DNA of 64,000 nucleotides from SG8-32-3 sp964514055 (GTDB taxonomy: Archaea; Thermoproteota; Bathyarchaeia; Bathyarchaeales; Bathycorpusculaceae): assembly GCA_964514055.1 (NCBI GenBank), contig CAZEPB010000001.1, positions 129,437-193,436 on the forward strand. The letters are read 5' to 3'. Positions 39,764 to 47,072 of the stretch are shown here, in pieces. A program made the position numbers and the translations under genes. A model generated the notes under the pieces. It was not told where the DNA came from. It saw only the letters and a program-made list of their open reading frames with translations, and did no database searches. Each line of letters opens with the position of its first letter. Position 1 is the first letter of the stretch.

Positions 39764-40690
39764 TCACCTTTTGTTCTGATTCTCAGTAAGCGTCACTATT
39801 TTATCTCGCCCCTTCTTAAATCTTTTAATAACGCCTTTTCGCTCCAGCGCCGTTAAGAGCTGACTTGTTTTTGCCTTGGAAAACCTGCACTGCTCAGCTA
39901 TGGAAGTCTGGTTTAAGCTTCCTCTGGAAGATTGGATGATTTTTAGAATTTTTTCCTCGTCGCTTTCGGTCAGTGTCGTACCTGCAAGTGTTGCGGCTGA
40001 AGGAGCGTCTTTTGCTTTTTGTTTGTTCCGTCTAACCAAGTAGAAGCCTAATAGAGAAACGCCTATAACGATGGCTGAAACTGCAGCGATTAGGGTGCCT
40101 TGTGACCAGCTAACCTCGTTGCCACCTTGTCCTTTCAAGTTTAAGGTTATGCTGGGGTTGCCGTTCATGAAGTCTTGAGTTCTGTACCATTCCAGCGTTT
40201 GCAGATCGTCGTCTTGGTTGTTAGGTGTTGGAGAGACTGATATAACGGTGTAGTTAAGTGGATAGCTGATTTGGAGTGCTCCGTCGCCGTACAGTTGGCT
40301 GAAGAATTCTGGCGCTTGGAAGACGTCACCGAAGGACAGTTTATCATTTTCTGTTGAACTGAAGTTTAGCCATTTGAATCGGTACTCTGTTGTTTTTGCT
40401 TGGGTTTCCCACGAAATGACTGTTTCCATTTGTATCGATTCAGGCTCTATGGACATTTCTCTGTCTGTTGCGTTTATTGTCCCGTCAACTAGGTTGGAGA
40501 TTTTCTGTTGGAAACCTTCCCAAGTGTCGATTGTGGCGTTGACGTCTGAAACTTGAGTAATAGTCCATGTTGCCGAGTTGTCACTGTTAACATAGATTTG
40601 GTATTGTATGTAATCTTGGCAGTGCGCCTCATTAACAGCGACAAGTAAAAGCAGCACTGCAAGCACAGCGAGCAAACGGCGAGATTTCAT
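39764..40690 (-). CDS. Membrane-anchored one-component regulator (ectodomain + TM + winged helix)
   Basis: A 308-residue protein. Signal peptide 1-24, an extracytoplasmic beta-rich domain to about 195, a membrane helix near 200-220 followed by RRNKQK, a flexible linker, and a C-terminal winged helix (about 240-305: DEEKILKIIQSSRGSLNQTSIAEQCRFSKAKTSQLLTALERKGVI). The topology puts a sensor outside and a DNA-binding domain inside. Its operon partner is the cohesin gene and the divergent gene encodes the dockerin protein, so it is the obvious candidate controller of both. Confidence 0.82.
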   Translation of the reverse strand: MKSRRLLAVLAVLLLLVAVNEAHCQDYIQYQIYVNSDNSATWTITQVSDVNATIDTWEGFQQKISNLVDGTINATDREMSIEPESIQMETVISWETQAKTTEYRFKWLNFSSTENDKLSFGDVFQAPEFFSQLYGDGALQISYPLNYTVISVSPTPNNQDDDLQTLEWYRTQDFMNGNPSITLNLKGQGGNEVSWSQGTLIAAVSAIVIGVSLLGFYLVRRNKQKAKDAPSAATLAGTTLTESDEEKILKIIQSSRGSLNQTSIAEQCRFSKAKTSQLLTALERKGVIKRFKKGRDKIVTLTENQNKR

Positions 40691-40996
40691 TGAAACCCGA
40701 CTTAGAAAAAGAGCATCTGCCTTATTTAATGTTTAATCATTGCGCTTGCCGAGTTGTTGCGCCACATTCAGTTGAAATTAGAGGTGCCGCTTACGAGGAT
40801 AGTTTGCAGATTGGTGTTGTCACAGGCTTATCTGTTGAAAATATGCCGTTTTTTGGCGTTAAAACAGTAAATAAACCTTTATGAATTGTTATGAACTAAA
40901 ATAAACTTTTAATGTGCTTATTATTTAAAAATAGCCTCAGAAATGCTTTTATTCGGCTTTACATGAGGGTTTATGGAAGAATCTCGGAGAGGAAGA
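40691..40996. other. Divergent intergenic region between regulator and dockerin genes
   Basis: About 306 bases. Leftward TATA-like ATTAAATAAGG lies near 40715-40725 for the membrane regulator. For the dockerin gene there is TTATTTAAAAATAG near 40920 and GGAGAGG before ATG 40997. Two imperfect direct repeats (AAATAAACCTTTATGAATTG / AAATAAACTTTTAATGTG, near 40870-40916) lie just upstream of the dockerin promoter and could be activator sites. No convincing gene. Confidence 0.45.
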
Positions 40997-41827
40997 ATGG
41001 AAATGAAGAAAACTCTTGCAGTAGCGTTGTTGGCTATTATCGTAGTTAGCAGCTTAAGCTTTGCAGTGGCTTCCGCGAGTGCTATTGGCCAAGGCAGTCG
41101 AGGATGGGGATGGAAAGTTGGTTCTTGGATGAGACGCGGTGTTATCGTCCCCTTTCAGCGAAGTTGGATACGCGTGAACGGCATTGTGGAAACGTGGGGT
41201 TCTCAGGAAGTCAACGGCTCTCTATGGGTGAATGCTAGGACCGTTGGTTACGGCGAACAGGTTCGTAAGGCTGCCTTCGCAACTGCTATTTGGAGCAACA
41301 CCACAAATTTCAGGCAGAGAGGCAACTTTTCCTACAGCTTTTATGTTGCGAGGCTGATGGACGCTAATGTTTCCGCGCTCAACTATGAAGACGTAGACTT
41401 CTTCATGAATGGCACATGGAACGTTTTCCACGTGTCCATAAACCAGACGATAATTAAAAGCGGAGACTTGGAAAGCGGCTACACCGTTGATCGCCAAACG
41501 AAGACGGCCATTGACCCAATCGCAAATAGCGCCTATGGTGAACTTAACGTAACTGACAACTGGACTACGTTTGTGCTCTCAATAGACGGCGTCGACGAGT
41601 TGAACGGCTTGGTCACCCGAGCACGAATGAGTCAGATGATTTTCAACAAGTTCAAGGTAAGCGAAGACGGAACCGACAAAGTAAGCCGTACCGACCTCAC
41701 AGTCTTATCCGGAATTTACGGAGCAAGACCAGGCTGGGGAAGTTACGACAGCAACATGGACTTCAACTGCAACTACAAAATAGACATAGCTGACCTCACA
41801 ACAGTCGCAGCCAACGTAGAGGCTTAA
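40997..41827 (+). CDS. Exported dockerin-domain protein
   Basis: A 276-residue secreted protein. A signal peptide (KKTLAVALLAIIVVSSLSFAV) ends near residue 27. The middle, about 35-215, is a beta-rich domain with many aromatic residues and N-glycosylation sequons. Residues about 220-272 form a type I-like dockerin with two Ca2+-binding loops: EDGTDKVSRTDLTVL, then YDSNMDFNCNYKIDIADLTT. These have the D-x-[NT]-x-[DN]-x-K-[VI]...D-L pattern. A cohesin gene lies 1.2 kb away. ATG 40997 is preferred after GGAGAGG; 40973 and 41003 are alternatives. No hydrolase motif recognised in the middle domain. Confidence 0.85.
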   Translation: MEMKKTLAVALLAIIVVSSLSFAVASASAIGQGSRGWGWKVGSWMRRGVIVPFQRSWIRVNGIVETWGSQEVNGSLWVNARTVGYGEQVRKAAFATAIWSNTTNFRQRGNFSYSFYVARLMDANVSALNYEDVDFFMNGTWNVFHVSINQTIIKSGDLESGYTVDRQTKTAIDPIANSAYGELNVTDNWTTFVLSIDGVDELNGLVTRARMSQMIFNKFKVSEDGTDKVSRTDLTVLSGIYGARPGWGSYDSNMDFNCNYKIDIADLTTVAANVEA

Positions 41828-42094
41828 GTTATCTCCTAACAATCCCATTTTCTTTTTTTCTTAAAAAATGCCACCCGTCCATGCTCTTTTTTTGGCGATA
41901 ATCAAAATAGACTTAGTAGCGGACTATAAATTTGAAACCAGCACAGTGGCGATACCCAGCAAAACCTTCCCTTTTTCTTATTCAATGTAATAGTAGCGTA
42001 CGCCTTCTCACATTTATTGCTGGTTTTTTCTGGACTTTCTTGAAGGTCTCTTGATTGATGGAATACAAGGTTAGATGTGACTGTGCCGTAGAAG

Positions 42095-42535
42095 CTAATT
42101 TCGTTGTTTCAAGACGTTTATCAAGTATTTTCTGATTTCTGAGTCAAGATCAAAGTAAACTGTCTTGCCAGCAACTTTCGCAGACTTAACATATCCTTTC
42201 TTAACGAAAGCATCGAGAGCCTCCTTCTCTGACTCGGTGAAATTGTCCTCGGGGAACATGGCATTTCCTTCAATCTTGAGAAGACTGGTCGCAAATCTTC
42301 TGGGGAGCATTTGAAAAGTTTTTTCTTCTCCAAGAACATTGCGTTTATCATATTCTTCGTAGATGGGAACAAGCTTTTCTTTGCATAATTCAAATGCGTT
42401 CTCGGCGCGTACAATTGCGAAAGGTTCATTGGCTTCTTTTGGCGTTTTCAAACTTTCCTTGTTCTTGCTATTGACGTTCAAATTGGTTTTTCCACATTCA
42501 AACTTATTTTTTGAGGCAAAATATGTTCCTGTCAT
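42095..42535 (-). CDS. Hypothetical protein with C-terminal winged-helix-like segment
   Basis: A 146-residue soluble protein. The first ~35 residues are low-complexity and polar. The rest is helical, ending in a helix-turn-helix/wing-like piece (FTESEKEALDAFVKKGYVKSAKVAGKTVYFDLDSEIRKYLIN). The actual start may be internal, since no SD precedes ATG 42535. Cytoplasmic. No family recognised. Confidence 0.55.
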   Translation of the reverse strand: MTGTYFASKNKFECGKTNLNVNSKNKESLKTPKEANEPFAIVRAENAFELCKEKLVPIYEEYDKRNVLGEEKTFQMLPRRFATSLLKIEGNAMFPEDNFTESEKEALDAFVKKGYVKSAKVAGKTVYFDLDSEIRKYLINVLKQRN

Positions 42536-42744
42536 ATAAGTTTTGCCTATTCGATTTCTCTTTCTACCAACACATTGATGTCGTCCTCAATTCAGGTCAG
42601 TGTTTGCAATTTTGTTCGTGGATTGTGTTGTGGCGCCGCTGATAGTACTCGAACATTTATTGTATATCCAAGGGTGAACGTGTGTCTTCGGGCGAAACGT
42701 TTATGCTGTGTTTTCCCTAAACATGTGCAAAGGGAGAGAAACAA

Positions 42745-43401
42745 ATGGCTACCACATCCAAACAAGCCACCGTTGCTCAAAAAATTGTTTTGGTTAGCTT
42801 CAAGTTTTCGAACATTGGAATATTTGGCTGGGACCGTCCTATACCAAAGATCAAGGAAGTATTGGAGAAGTGCGGGTTCAAGATTTACCTTTACATAAAA
42901 GTCTTTGGCGAAGACGAAGTGTGGGCAATAACGTCGCTGGAAGAGACGGTCAAGTTTGAACGCTTGGTGAAAGAGCCATTTGTCGCCTATGCCGCATCGC
43001 TGGAAAATTCATTACCCCTCGACTTGATAACAATTGATACAATCATAAAGGAACAGCTTCCAGTAGGCTACCTTTTTTTCAGAAAAAAAGCTAAATCCAT
43101 CTCTCTGCAACGCATGAAAAATTTAATAACCAAGAAAAAAGGCACTCCATTTCTGGTAGGGGAAATAGATCACCCTGAAGGTTTTTCGCATTTTGCCGCC
43201 TTCACGGTGGGGAGCAAAGACCTTGATGTTTTGGCTCGGGTGGCTCATGAGCTTATGGGAAGTTTGAAATGCAAAAGATGGAAGTGTTACCTTGGCGTGG
43301 AACACGTGTGGGAAGGACACGGAGAAGAATTAAAGGAAAAAATGCAGATAGCCAGATTTTTGATGAAGCAAATTAAACGTTGGTCACGAAGTATTCCATG
43401 A
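42745..43401 (+). CDS. Hypothetical protein (218 aa)
   Basis: A 218-residue soluble protein starting ATG 42745 after AAAGGGAGAG, with a TATA-like CGTTTATG about 45 bases upstream. It appears to hold alpha/beta repeats (KIVLVSFKFSNIGIFGW, EVWAITSLEETVKFERL, HPEGFSHFAAFTVGS) and a basic C-terminal helix (FLMKQIKRWSR). No known motif. The two halves may be related duplicated domains, but I cannot confirm this by eye. Ends 44 bases before the tRNA-Ala gene on the other strand. Confidence 0.65.
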   Translation: MATTSKQATVAQKIVLVSFKFSNIGIFGWDRPIPKIKEVLEKCGFKIYLYIKVFGEDEVWAITSLEETVKFERLVKEPFVAYAASLENSLPLDLITIDTIIKEQLPVGYLFFRKKAKSISLQRMKNLITKKKGTPFLVGEIDHPEGFSHFAAFTVGSKDLDVLARVAHELMGSLKCKRWKCYLGVEHVWEGHGEELKEKMQIARFLMKQIKRWSRSIP

Positions 43402-43444
43402 TTAGCTCAAAAATGACCTGAAATCAGCGTAATTGATGTTGAAG

Positions 43445-43518
43445 TGGACCGGGGGGGACTTGAACCCCCGACCTCCTGAGTGCAAGTCAGGCGTTCATAC
43501 CAGCTGAACTACCGGCCC
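43445..43518 (-). tRNA. tRNA-Ala (anticodon TGC)
   Basis: Acceptor GGGCCGG pairs with CCGGTCC, including the G3:U70 wobble that is the alanine identity element; discriminator A. D arm GTTC/GAAC, anticodon stem CCTGA/TCAGG with loop CTTGCAC giving TGC, T arm GGGGG-TTCAAGT-CCCCC. 74 nt, no intron, no encoded CCA. Confidence 0.97.
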
Positions 43519-43663
43519 AAAGGGTTTCTGAATGTTAGAACGGTTCTTTGATATTTAGGTTTTGTCTGCGAGACCAAGCTTGGCGCTCTTTAAAAGCAAA
43601 ACGTGAAATTTATGGAAAAAATAAAGAATAAATGAGAGATAATTAACGTTTAACGTTAGAATC

Positions 43664-43804
43664 TTAATATCTTCTTCTTGGCGGTCGTTTCTTTGACCAG
43701 CATTCTCGGCAGTAAACGGGCCTGTTCGGATCAGGCTTGAACGGAACTTCACATTCCTGACCGCACTCAGAGCAGACTGCCTTGTGCATCTCTCTATCGG
43801 ACAT
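43664..43804 (-). CDS. CxxC...CxxC zinc-finger microprotein (46 aa)
   Basis: A 46-residue frame from ATG 43804 to TAA 43664. It has VCSECGQECEVPFKPDPNRP, then VYCRECW, so two CxxC pairs separated by 17 residues, with a highly basic tail (KKRPPRRRRY). This matches the small CxxC-x17-CxxC domain proteins common in archaea and bacteria, probably nucleic-acid binding. Upstream is a CGTGTAA-N10-TTACACG dyad and a leftward TATA-like TTTTATATG near 43883-43891. It was found by reading the minus strand and is shorter than usual ORF cut-offs. Confidence 0.85.
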   Translation of the reverse strand: MSDREMHKAVCSECGQECEVPFKPDPNRPVYCRECWSKKRPPRRRY

Positions 43805-43834
43805 TAACTATTTTCAACTCCTCTTACTGTTTAG

Positions 43835-43858
43835 CGTGTAAAAATCGCTTCTTACACG
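43835..43858. promoter_or_regulatory. CGTGTAA-N10-TTACACG dyad upstream of the zinc-finger microprotein
   Basis: A perfect 7-base-arm inverted repeat, centre to centre about 17 bp, lying 31-54 bases upstream of ATG 43804 and downstream of its TATA-like box. Classic operator geometry; the cognate protein is unknown. Confidence 0.6.
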
Positions 43859-44028
43859 ATGCACCTATGCACTACAGAGAAGCATATAAAATTTGCCATT
43901 CTAAAACATGGGAACCACCAATGGAAATATGTACTTGTCTGACGGCTAAAGAGTAGGTATAGAAACGGCGAAAAAGCTTCGAAAAGTTACCGGCTAATTC
44001 TTAAACTCGGGAAAAACTAAGGCAAGGT

Positions 44029-44046
44029 GAAGTCAGCGTTGACTTC
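44029..44046 (+). other. GAAGTCA-GCGT-TGACTTC stem-loop
   Basis: A perfect 7-base-pair hairpin located 52 bases beyond the 3' end of the 71-residue gene at 44098. A second partial hairpin (GCATC ... GATGC) follows at about 44062-44085. They may form a terminator for that leftward gene or part of a small RNA. No T-run follows on the + strand. Confidence 0.4.
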
Positions 44047-44097
44047 CGAGCCCCGCAAAGCATCGCGTTGTGTAAAAAGTGATGCGGTTTTCAGGGT

Positions 44098-44313
44098 TTA
44101 TCCCTGAACTGGCACTGGCTGAACGTCAAACGGAATTTTATCTTTCATCTTCTCCGCGGCATATGCGACAAGCTGGTTAAACTGTTTTTCTGGAAGAACA
44201 TTGCGTGCTCTGGACAAAACTTCTAGACATATGTCTTTAAAAACGAGGTCAGCGCAACCTAACTTTGCGTCATCAATTAATTCCTTGCAGGCTTTAAAGA
44301 TTTGTTCACTCAT
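44098..44313 (-). CDS. Small helical hypothetical protein (71 aa)
   Basis: A 71-residue alpha-helical, acidic protein (EQIFKACKELIDDAKLGCADLVFKDICLEVLSRARNVL..., VQPVPVQG end) with three cysteines. ATG 44313 is preceded by AAGGTGAAGTTAC, a good SD (GGTGA). No family recognised. It lies between the zinc-finger microprotein and threonine dehydratase genes. Confidence 0.7.
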   Translation of the reverse strand: MSEQIFKACKELIDDAKLGCADLVFKDICLEVLSRARNVLPEKQFNQLVAYAAEKMKDKIPFDVQPVPVQG

Positions 44314-44422
44314 GTAACTTCACCTTGCAAGCAAATACTCCACTCTGAAACATTAAAACACTTATGAATTCAAAATACTTATCAGGGATAAGCCTCTCTG
44401 CACGGTAAAGCCGTGAAATTCG

Positions 44423-45385
44423 CTACTTCTCTGACTTCAATATACTCTGGAACACATCATTGTCGATGTTTCCACCAGTCACAACGGAGGCAACGATTTT
44501 ATCTTTGAACAGCGGGTTGTTCTCCATTACGGGTGCAACAGAAGCGGCACCAGAACCTTCAACAACCTGTTTATCATACTTCCAAAGCAGATAAACCGCG
44601 TGCCTCAGCGTTTCTTCCTTCACCAACACGACGCTGTCAACGTATTTTTGGGCAATCGCAAATGTTATTGGTCCTACGTTGCCGGAAAGACCTTCAGCTA
44701 TGGATTTCGTCTTTGCTTTTTGGACATCAACTATTTTTCCGGCTTTCAAAGATTCGTACATAATTGGCGACGATTTTGACTGGACACCGATAACCTGCAC
44801 GTTTGGTCTGCTGCTTTTTATGGCAATGCTTACACCAGAGATTAAGCCTCCGCCGCCTAGCGGCACCAAAACCGTTTCAACTTCAGGAAGCGCCTCGAGA
44901 ATTTCTAACCCGACGGTGCCGTGCCCTGCGATGATTAACTCGTCGTTATAAGGAGAAATATAAGCGCATCCATCTTTACGCGCCAACTCTTTAGCTTCAT
45001 GTTCAGCTTCATCATAGTTCTCACCGAACAAGACCAAGTCGGCGCCGTATTTCCTTATGCCGTCGATCTTGATTTTCGGCGTGGTTCTGGGCACAACCAC
45101 TCTTGCGTAGTAATTCAGTTTTTGCGCGGCGTAGGCTACTGCTTGACCGTGATTGCCCGCGGAAGCAGTGATGATGCCCTTACTTTTTTCCTCAGTGCTC
45201 AAATGCAAGAGCTTGTTAAACACGCCTCGGGGTTTGAAGGAACTTGTAATCTGCATGTTTTCAAGTTTCAGGAACACGTTGCAACCACAAGAACTGGTCA
45301 GAAACTGTGATTGCACGAGAGGTGTGCACTTGATAAAAGGCGCTATAGCTTTTCTGGCATCTTGTATGTTTTTGAGGTTAACCAT
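44423..45385 (-). CDS. Threonine/serine dehydratase (PLP-dependent)
   Basis: A 320-residue fold-type II PLP enzyme deaminating threonine to 2-oxobutyrate. The Schiff-base Lys51 is in SSFKPRGVFN, ASAGNHGQAVAYA contacts the substrate, and the phosphate-binding GGGGLISG is near residue 175. There is no C-terminal ACT regulatory domain, so it is the short, catabolic-type enzyme, although it could supply isoleucine synthesis together with IlvD at 53.2 kb. TATA-like sequence lies upstream of ATG 45385. Confidence 0.93.
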   Translation of the reverse strand: MVNLKNIQDARKAIAPFIKCTPLVQSQFLTSSCGCNVFLKLENMQITSSFKPRGVFNKLLHLSTEEKSKGIITASAGNHGQAVAYAAQKLNYYARVVVPRTTPKIKIDGIRKYGADLVLFGENYDEAEHEAKELARKDGCAYISPYNDELIIAGHGTVGLEILEALPEVETVLVPLGGGGLISGVSIAIKSSRPNVQVIGVQSKSSPIMYESLKAGKIVDVQKAKTKSIAEGLSGNVGPITFAIAQKYVDSVVLVKEETLRHAVYLLWKYDKQVVEGSGAASVAPVMENNPLFKDKIVASVVTGGNIDNDVFQSILKSEK

Positions 45386-45583
45386 CTAAGCATCACCTAA
45401 GTTCGCGACTGCAAACTCTAATGCTGCTGATAGATAGAAAACAGCGTAAGTTAAAAATGTGGCACTTTTAACGCTCACCAGTCCTATCAGAACAGCTTAT
45501 TTCATCATTAACGTCCCAAACATTTTACCATAAACTATTTAGTGTCCTTTAAACATCAAAAAAGCATTAAACTTGGTGTTTTT

Positions 45584-46450
45584 ATGGGCACAACAGAAAA
45601 ATCGAACCCAACTGCCACATTCAGGACGCGAATGCGGGAACAACAAGAACTTCTCAGATACAGAATGAAACAAGTTAAGCATAAGGTCGCCGTTATAAGC
45701 GGAAAAGGAGGCGTAGGCAAAAGCACTGTAACCGTGAACCTCGCCGCGGCTTTTGCTCTGCACGGAAAGCATGTGGGTATTTTAGACGCGGACATACATG
45801 GTCCCAGCGTCCCAAGATTATTAGGCTTGACTGGGCAGCAAGTGAAGGTGGGACCGCCAGGCGCTTTTCCAGTCATGGGTCCTCTGGGGATGAAAGTTGT
45901 TTCGATAGATTTCTTCTTGCCCGAAGAGAAAACCCCTACCATTTGGCGGGGTCCTCTTAAAATGACGGCTATAAGGCAGTTTCTGTCAGATGTCGTCTGG
46001 GGAGAATTAGACGTTCTCTTTATTGATTTGCCGCCTGGAACAGGTGATGAACCTTTGAGCGTGGCGCAGCTTTTACCTGACATCGACGGGGTTATAATCG
46101 TCACGATGCCTTCGGAACTCTCTCGAGCCGTCGTTAAGAAAGCAATCGAGTTTGCACAAAGGCTGGGAATGCCGATAATAGGCGTTGTTGAAAACATGAG
46201 CGGCTATATCTGTCCAACCTGCGGAGACAAAATCGACATATTCCGGTCTGGCGGCGGAAAAAAGATGGCGGAAGAAACAGGCGTCCCGTTTCTGGGGAGC
46301 ATTCCGATAGACCCGAAAATAGGTGTGGATTCCGACAAAGGTTTACCGTTTGTGATGGAGCATGCAGACTCTCTTGGAGCTAAAGCGTTTGTTGAAATCG
46401 TCAAGAAAGTTGAAGCTTACCTGAACGAAAAAGAGAACCCGAAAACTTGA
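45584..46450 (+). CDS. Mrp/NBP35-family Fe-S cluster carrier ATPase
   Basis: A 288-residue deviant-Walker P-loop protein. The Walker A is SGKGGVGKST (39-48), with DADIHGPSVPRLLG and LFIDLPPGTGDEPL following. The bridging cluster ligands are Cys210-x2-Cys213 (ICPTCG). It holds and transfers [4Fe-4S] clusters to the many ferredoxin-like targets in this organism. The frame is open from 45542, but ATG 45584 has GGTG upstream and begins just before the family core. Confidence 0.94.
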   Translation: MGTTEKSNPTATFRTRMREQQELLRYRMKQVKHKVAVISGKGGVGKSTVTVNLAAAFALHGKHVGILDADIHGPSVPRLLGLTGQQVKVGPPGAFPVMGPLGMKVVSIDFFLPEEKTPTIWRGPLKMTAIRQFLSDVVWGELDVLFIDLPPGTGDEPLSVAQLLPDIDGVIIVTMPSELSRAVVKKAIEFAQRLGMPIIGVVENMSGYICPTCGDKIDIFRSGGGKKMAEETGVPFLGSIPIDPKIGVDSDKGLPFVMEHADSLGAKAFVEIVKKVEAYLNEKENPKT

Positions 46451-46551
46451 CGGAAACAGGAAGATTGCGGCGTTTTTTCAAATGCGTTGCTAATAAAATA
46501 GTGGAAAGCTAGTGGAGAGGTAAATTCAGGTTGCTTGTTGCACGGTCATGG

Positions 46552-46839
46552 TTATGCTTTTGTAAGCGTTATCTCTATCGTTGAAACCATTTTAGACCTG
46601 TTTTCGCCTTCTCTTGGCGGCATCTCTACTGTTCCGATGGCTATCTTTGTCACTTTTACGTCTTTAAGGAAGCGGCTACGAGTTATTTCTGCAGTGTCAA
46701 CAGCTGTGGTTATCGCTTGGCCACGGGCTTTCAGCGTTATCTCTTTAGGGTTGCCCTGAGAGAAAGCGGTTATGATTGCCAAGACATAGCTCATGGGAGG
46801 TTTGTTTCCAACGAAGACAACGTCTGATTTATCTGCCAT
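46552..46839 (-). CDS. albA: Alba DNA/RNA-binding chromatin protein
   Basis: A 95-residue Alba. It begins with the canonical VVFVGNKPPMSYVLAI segment, where Lys13 takes the acetylatable/nucleic-acid-binding position (many crenarchaeal Albas have two adjacent Lys), followed by EITLKARGQAITTAVDTAEI and the hairpin RFLKDVKVTKIAIGTVE. It dimerises and coats DNA or RNA. ATG 46839 has GGAGTG upstream and a leftward TATA box (GTTTATAAG near 46931-46941). Confidence 0.96.
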   Translation of the reverse strand: MADKSDVVFVGNKPPMSYVLAIITAFSQGNPKEITLKARGQAITTAVDTAEITRSRFLKDVKVTKIAIGTVEMPPREGENRSKMVSTIEITLTKA

Positions 46840-47072
46840 TTTTTACATCACTCCTTTTTTCTTGTTCTTGTGGTGTTGGTAGCGTTCATGTCATCTCTCC
46901 TTCGACATTGAACGGTACTGCTCATATGCACGACCTTACTTATAAACTCAATTCAATAAAGGGCTTCACATCGAGCGTTTTCAGAGAAACCAGCATAGTT
47001 TCAATTCTGCAGATTGACTAAAAATTAACCCCGAAAAAATGGGGGAAGATTGTTTGGCTTTATGATAGTTGC

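Noticed and set aside
40690..40884. 64-codon plus-strand frame in the cohesin/dockerin divergent region
   Set aside because: Begins inside the opposite gene start, has no SD, and overlaps promoter sequence; no protein-like features.
45556..46197. 213-codon minus-strand frame inside mrp
   Set aside because: Shadow of the Mrp/NBP35 gene; no start context and no protein-like pattern.
47028..47045. CCCC...GGGG hairpin after the propeller gene stop
   Set aside because: Only four base pairs and an A-rich loop; too weak to call a terminator.
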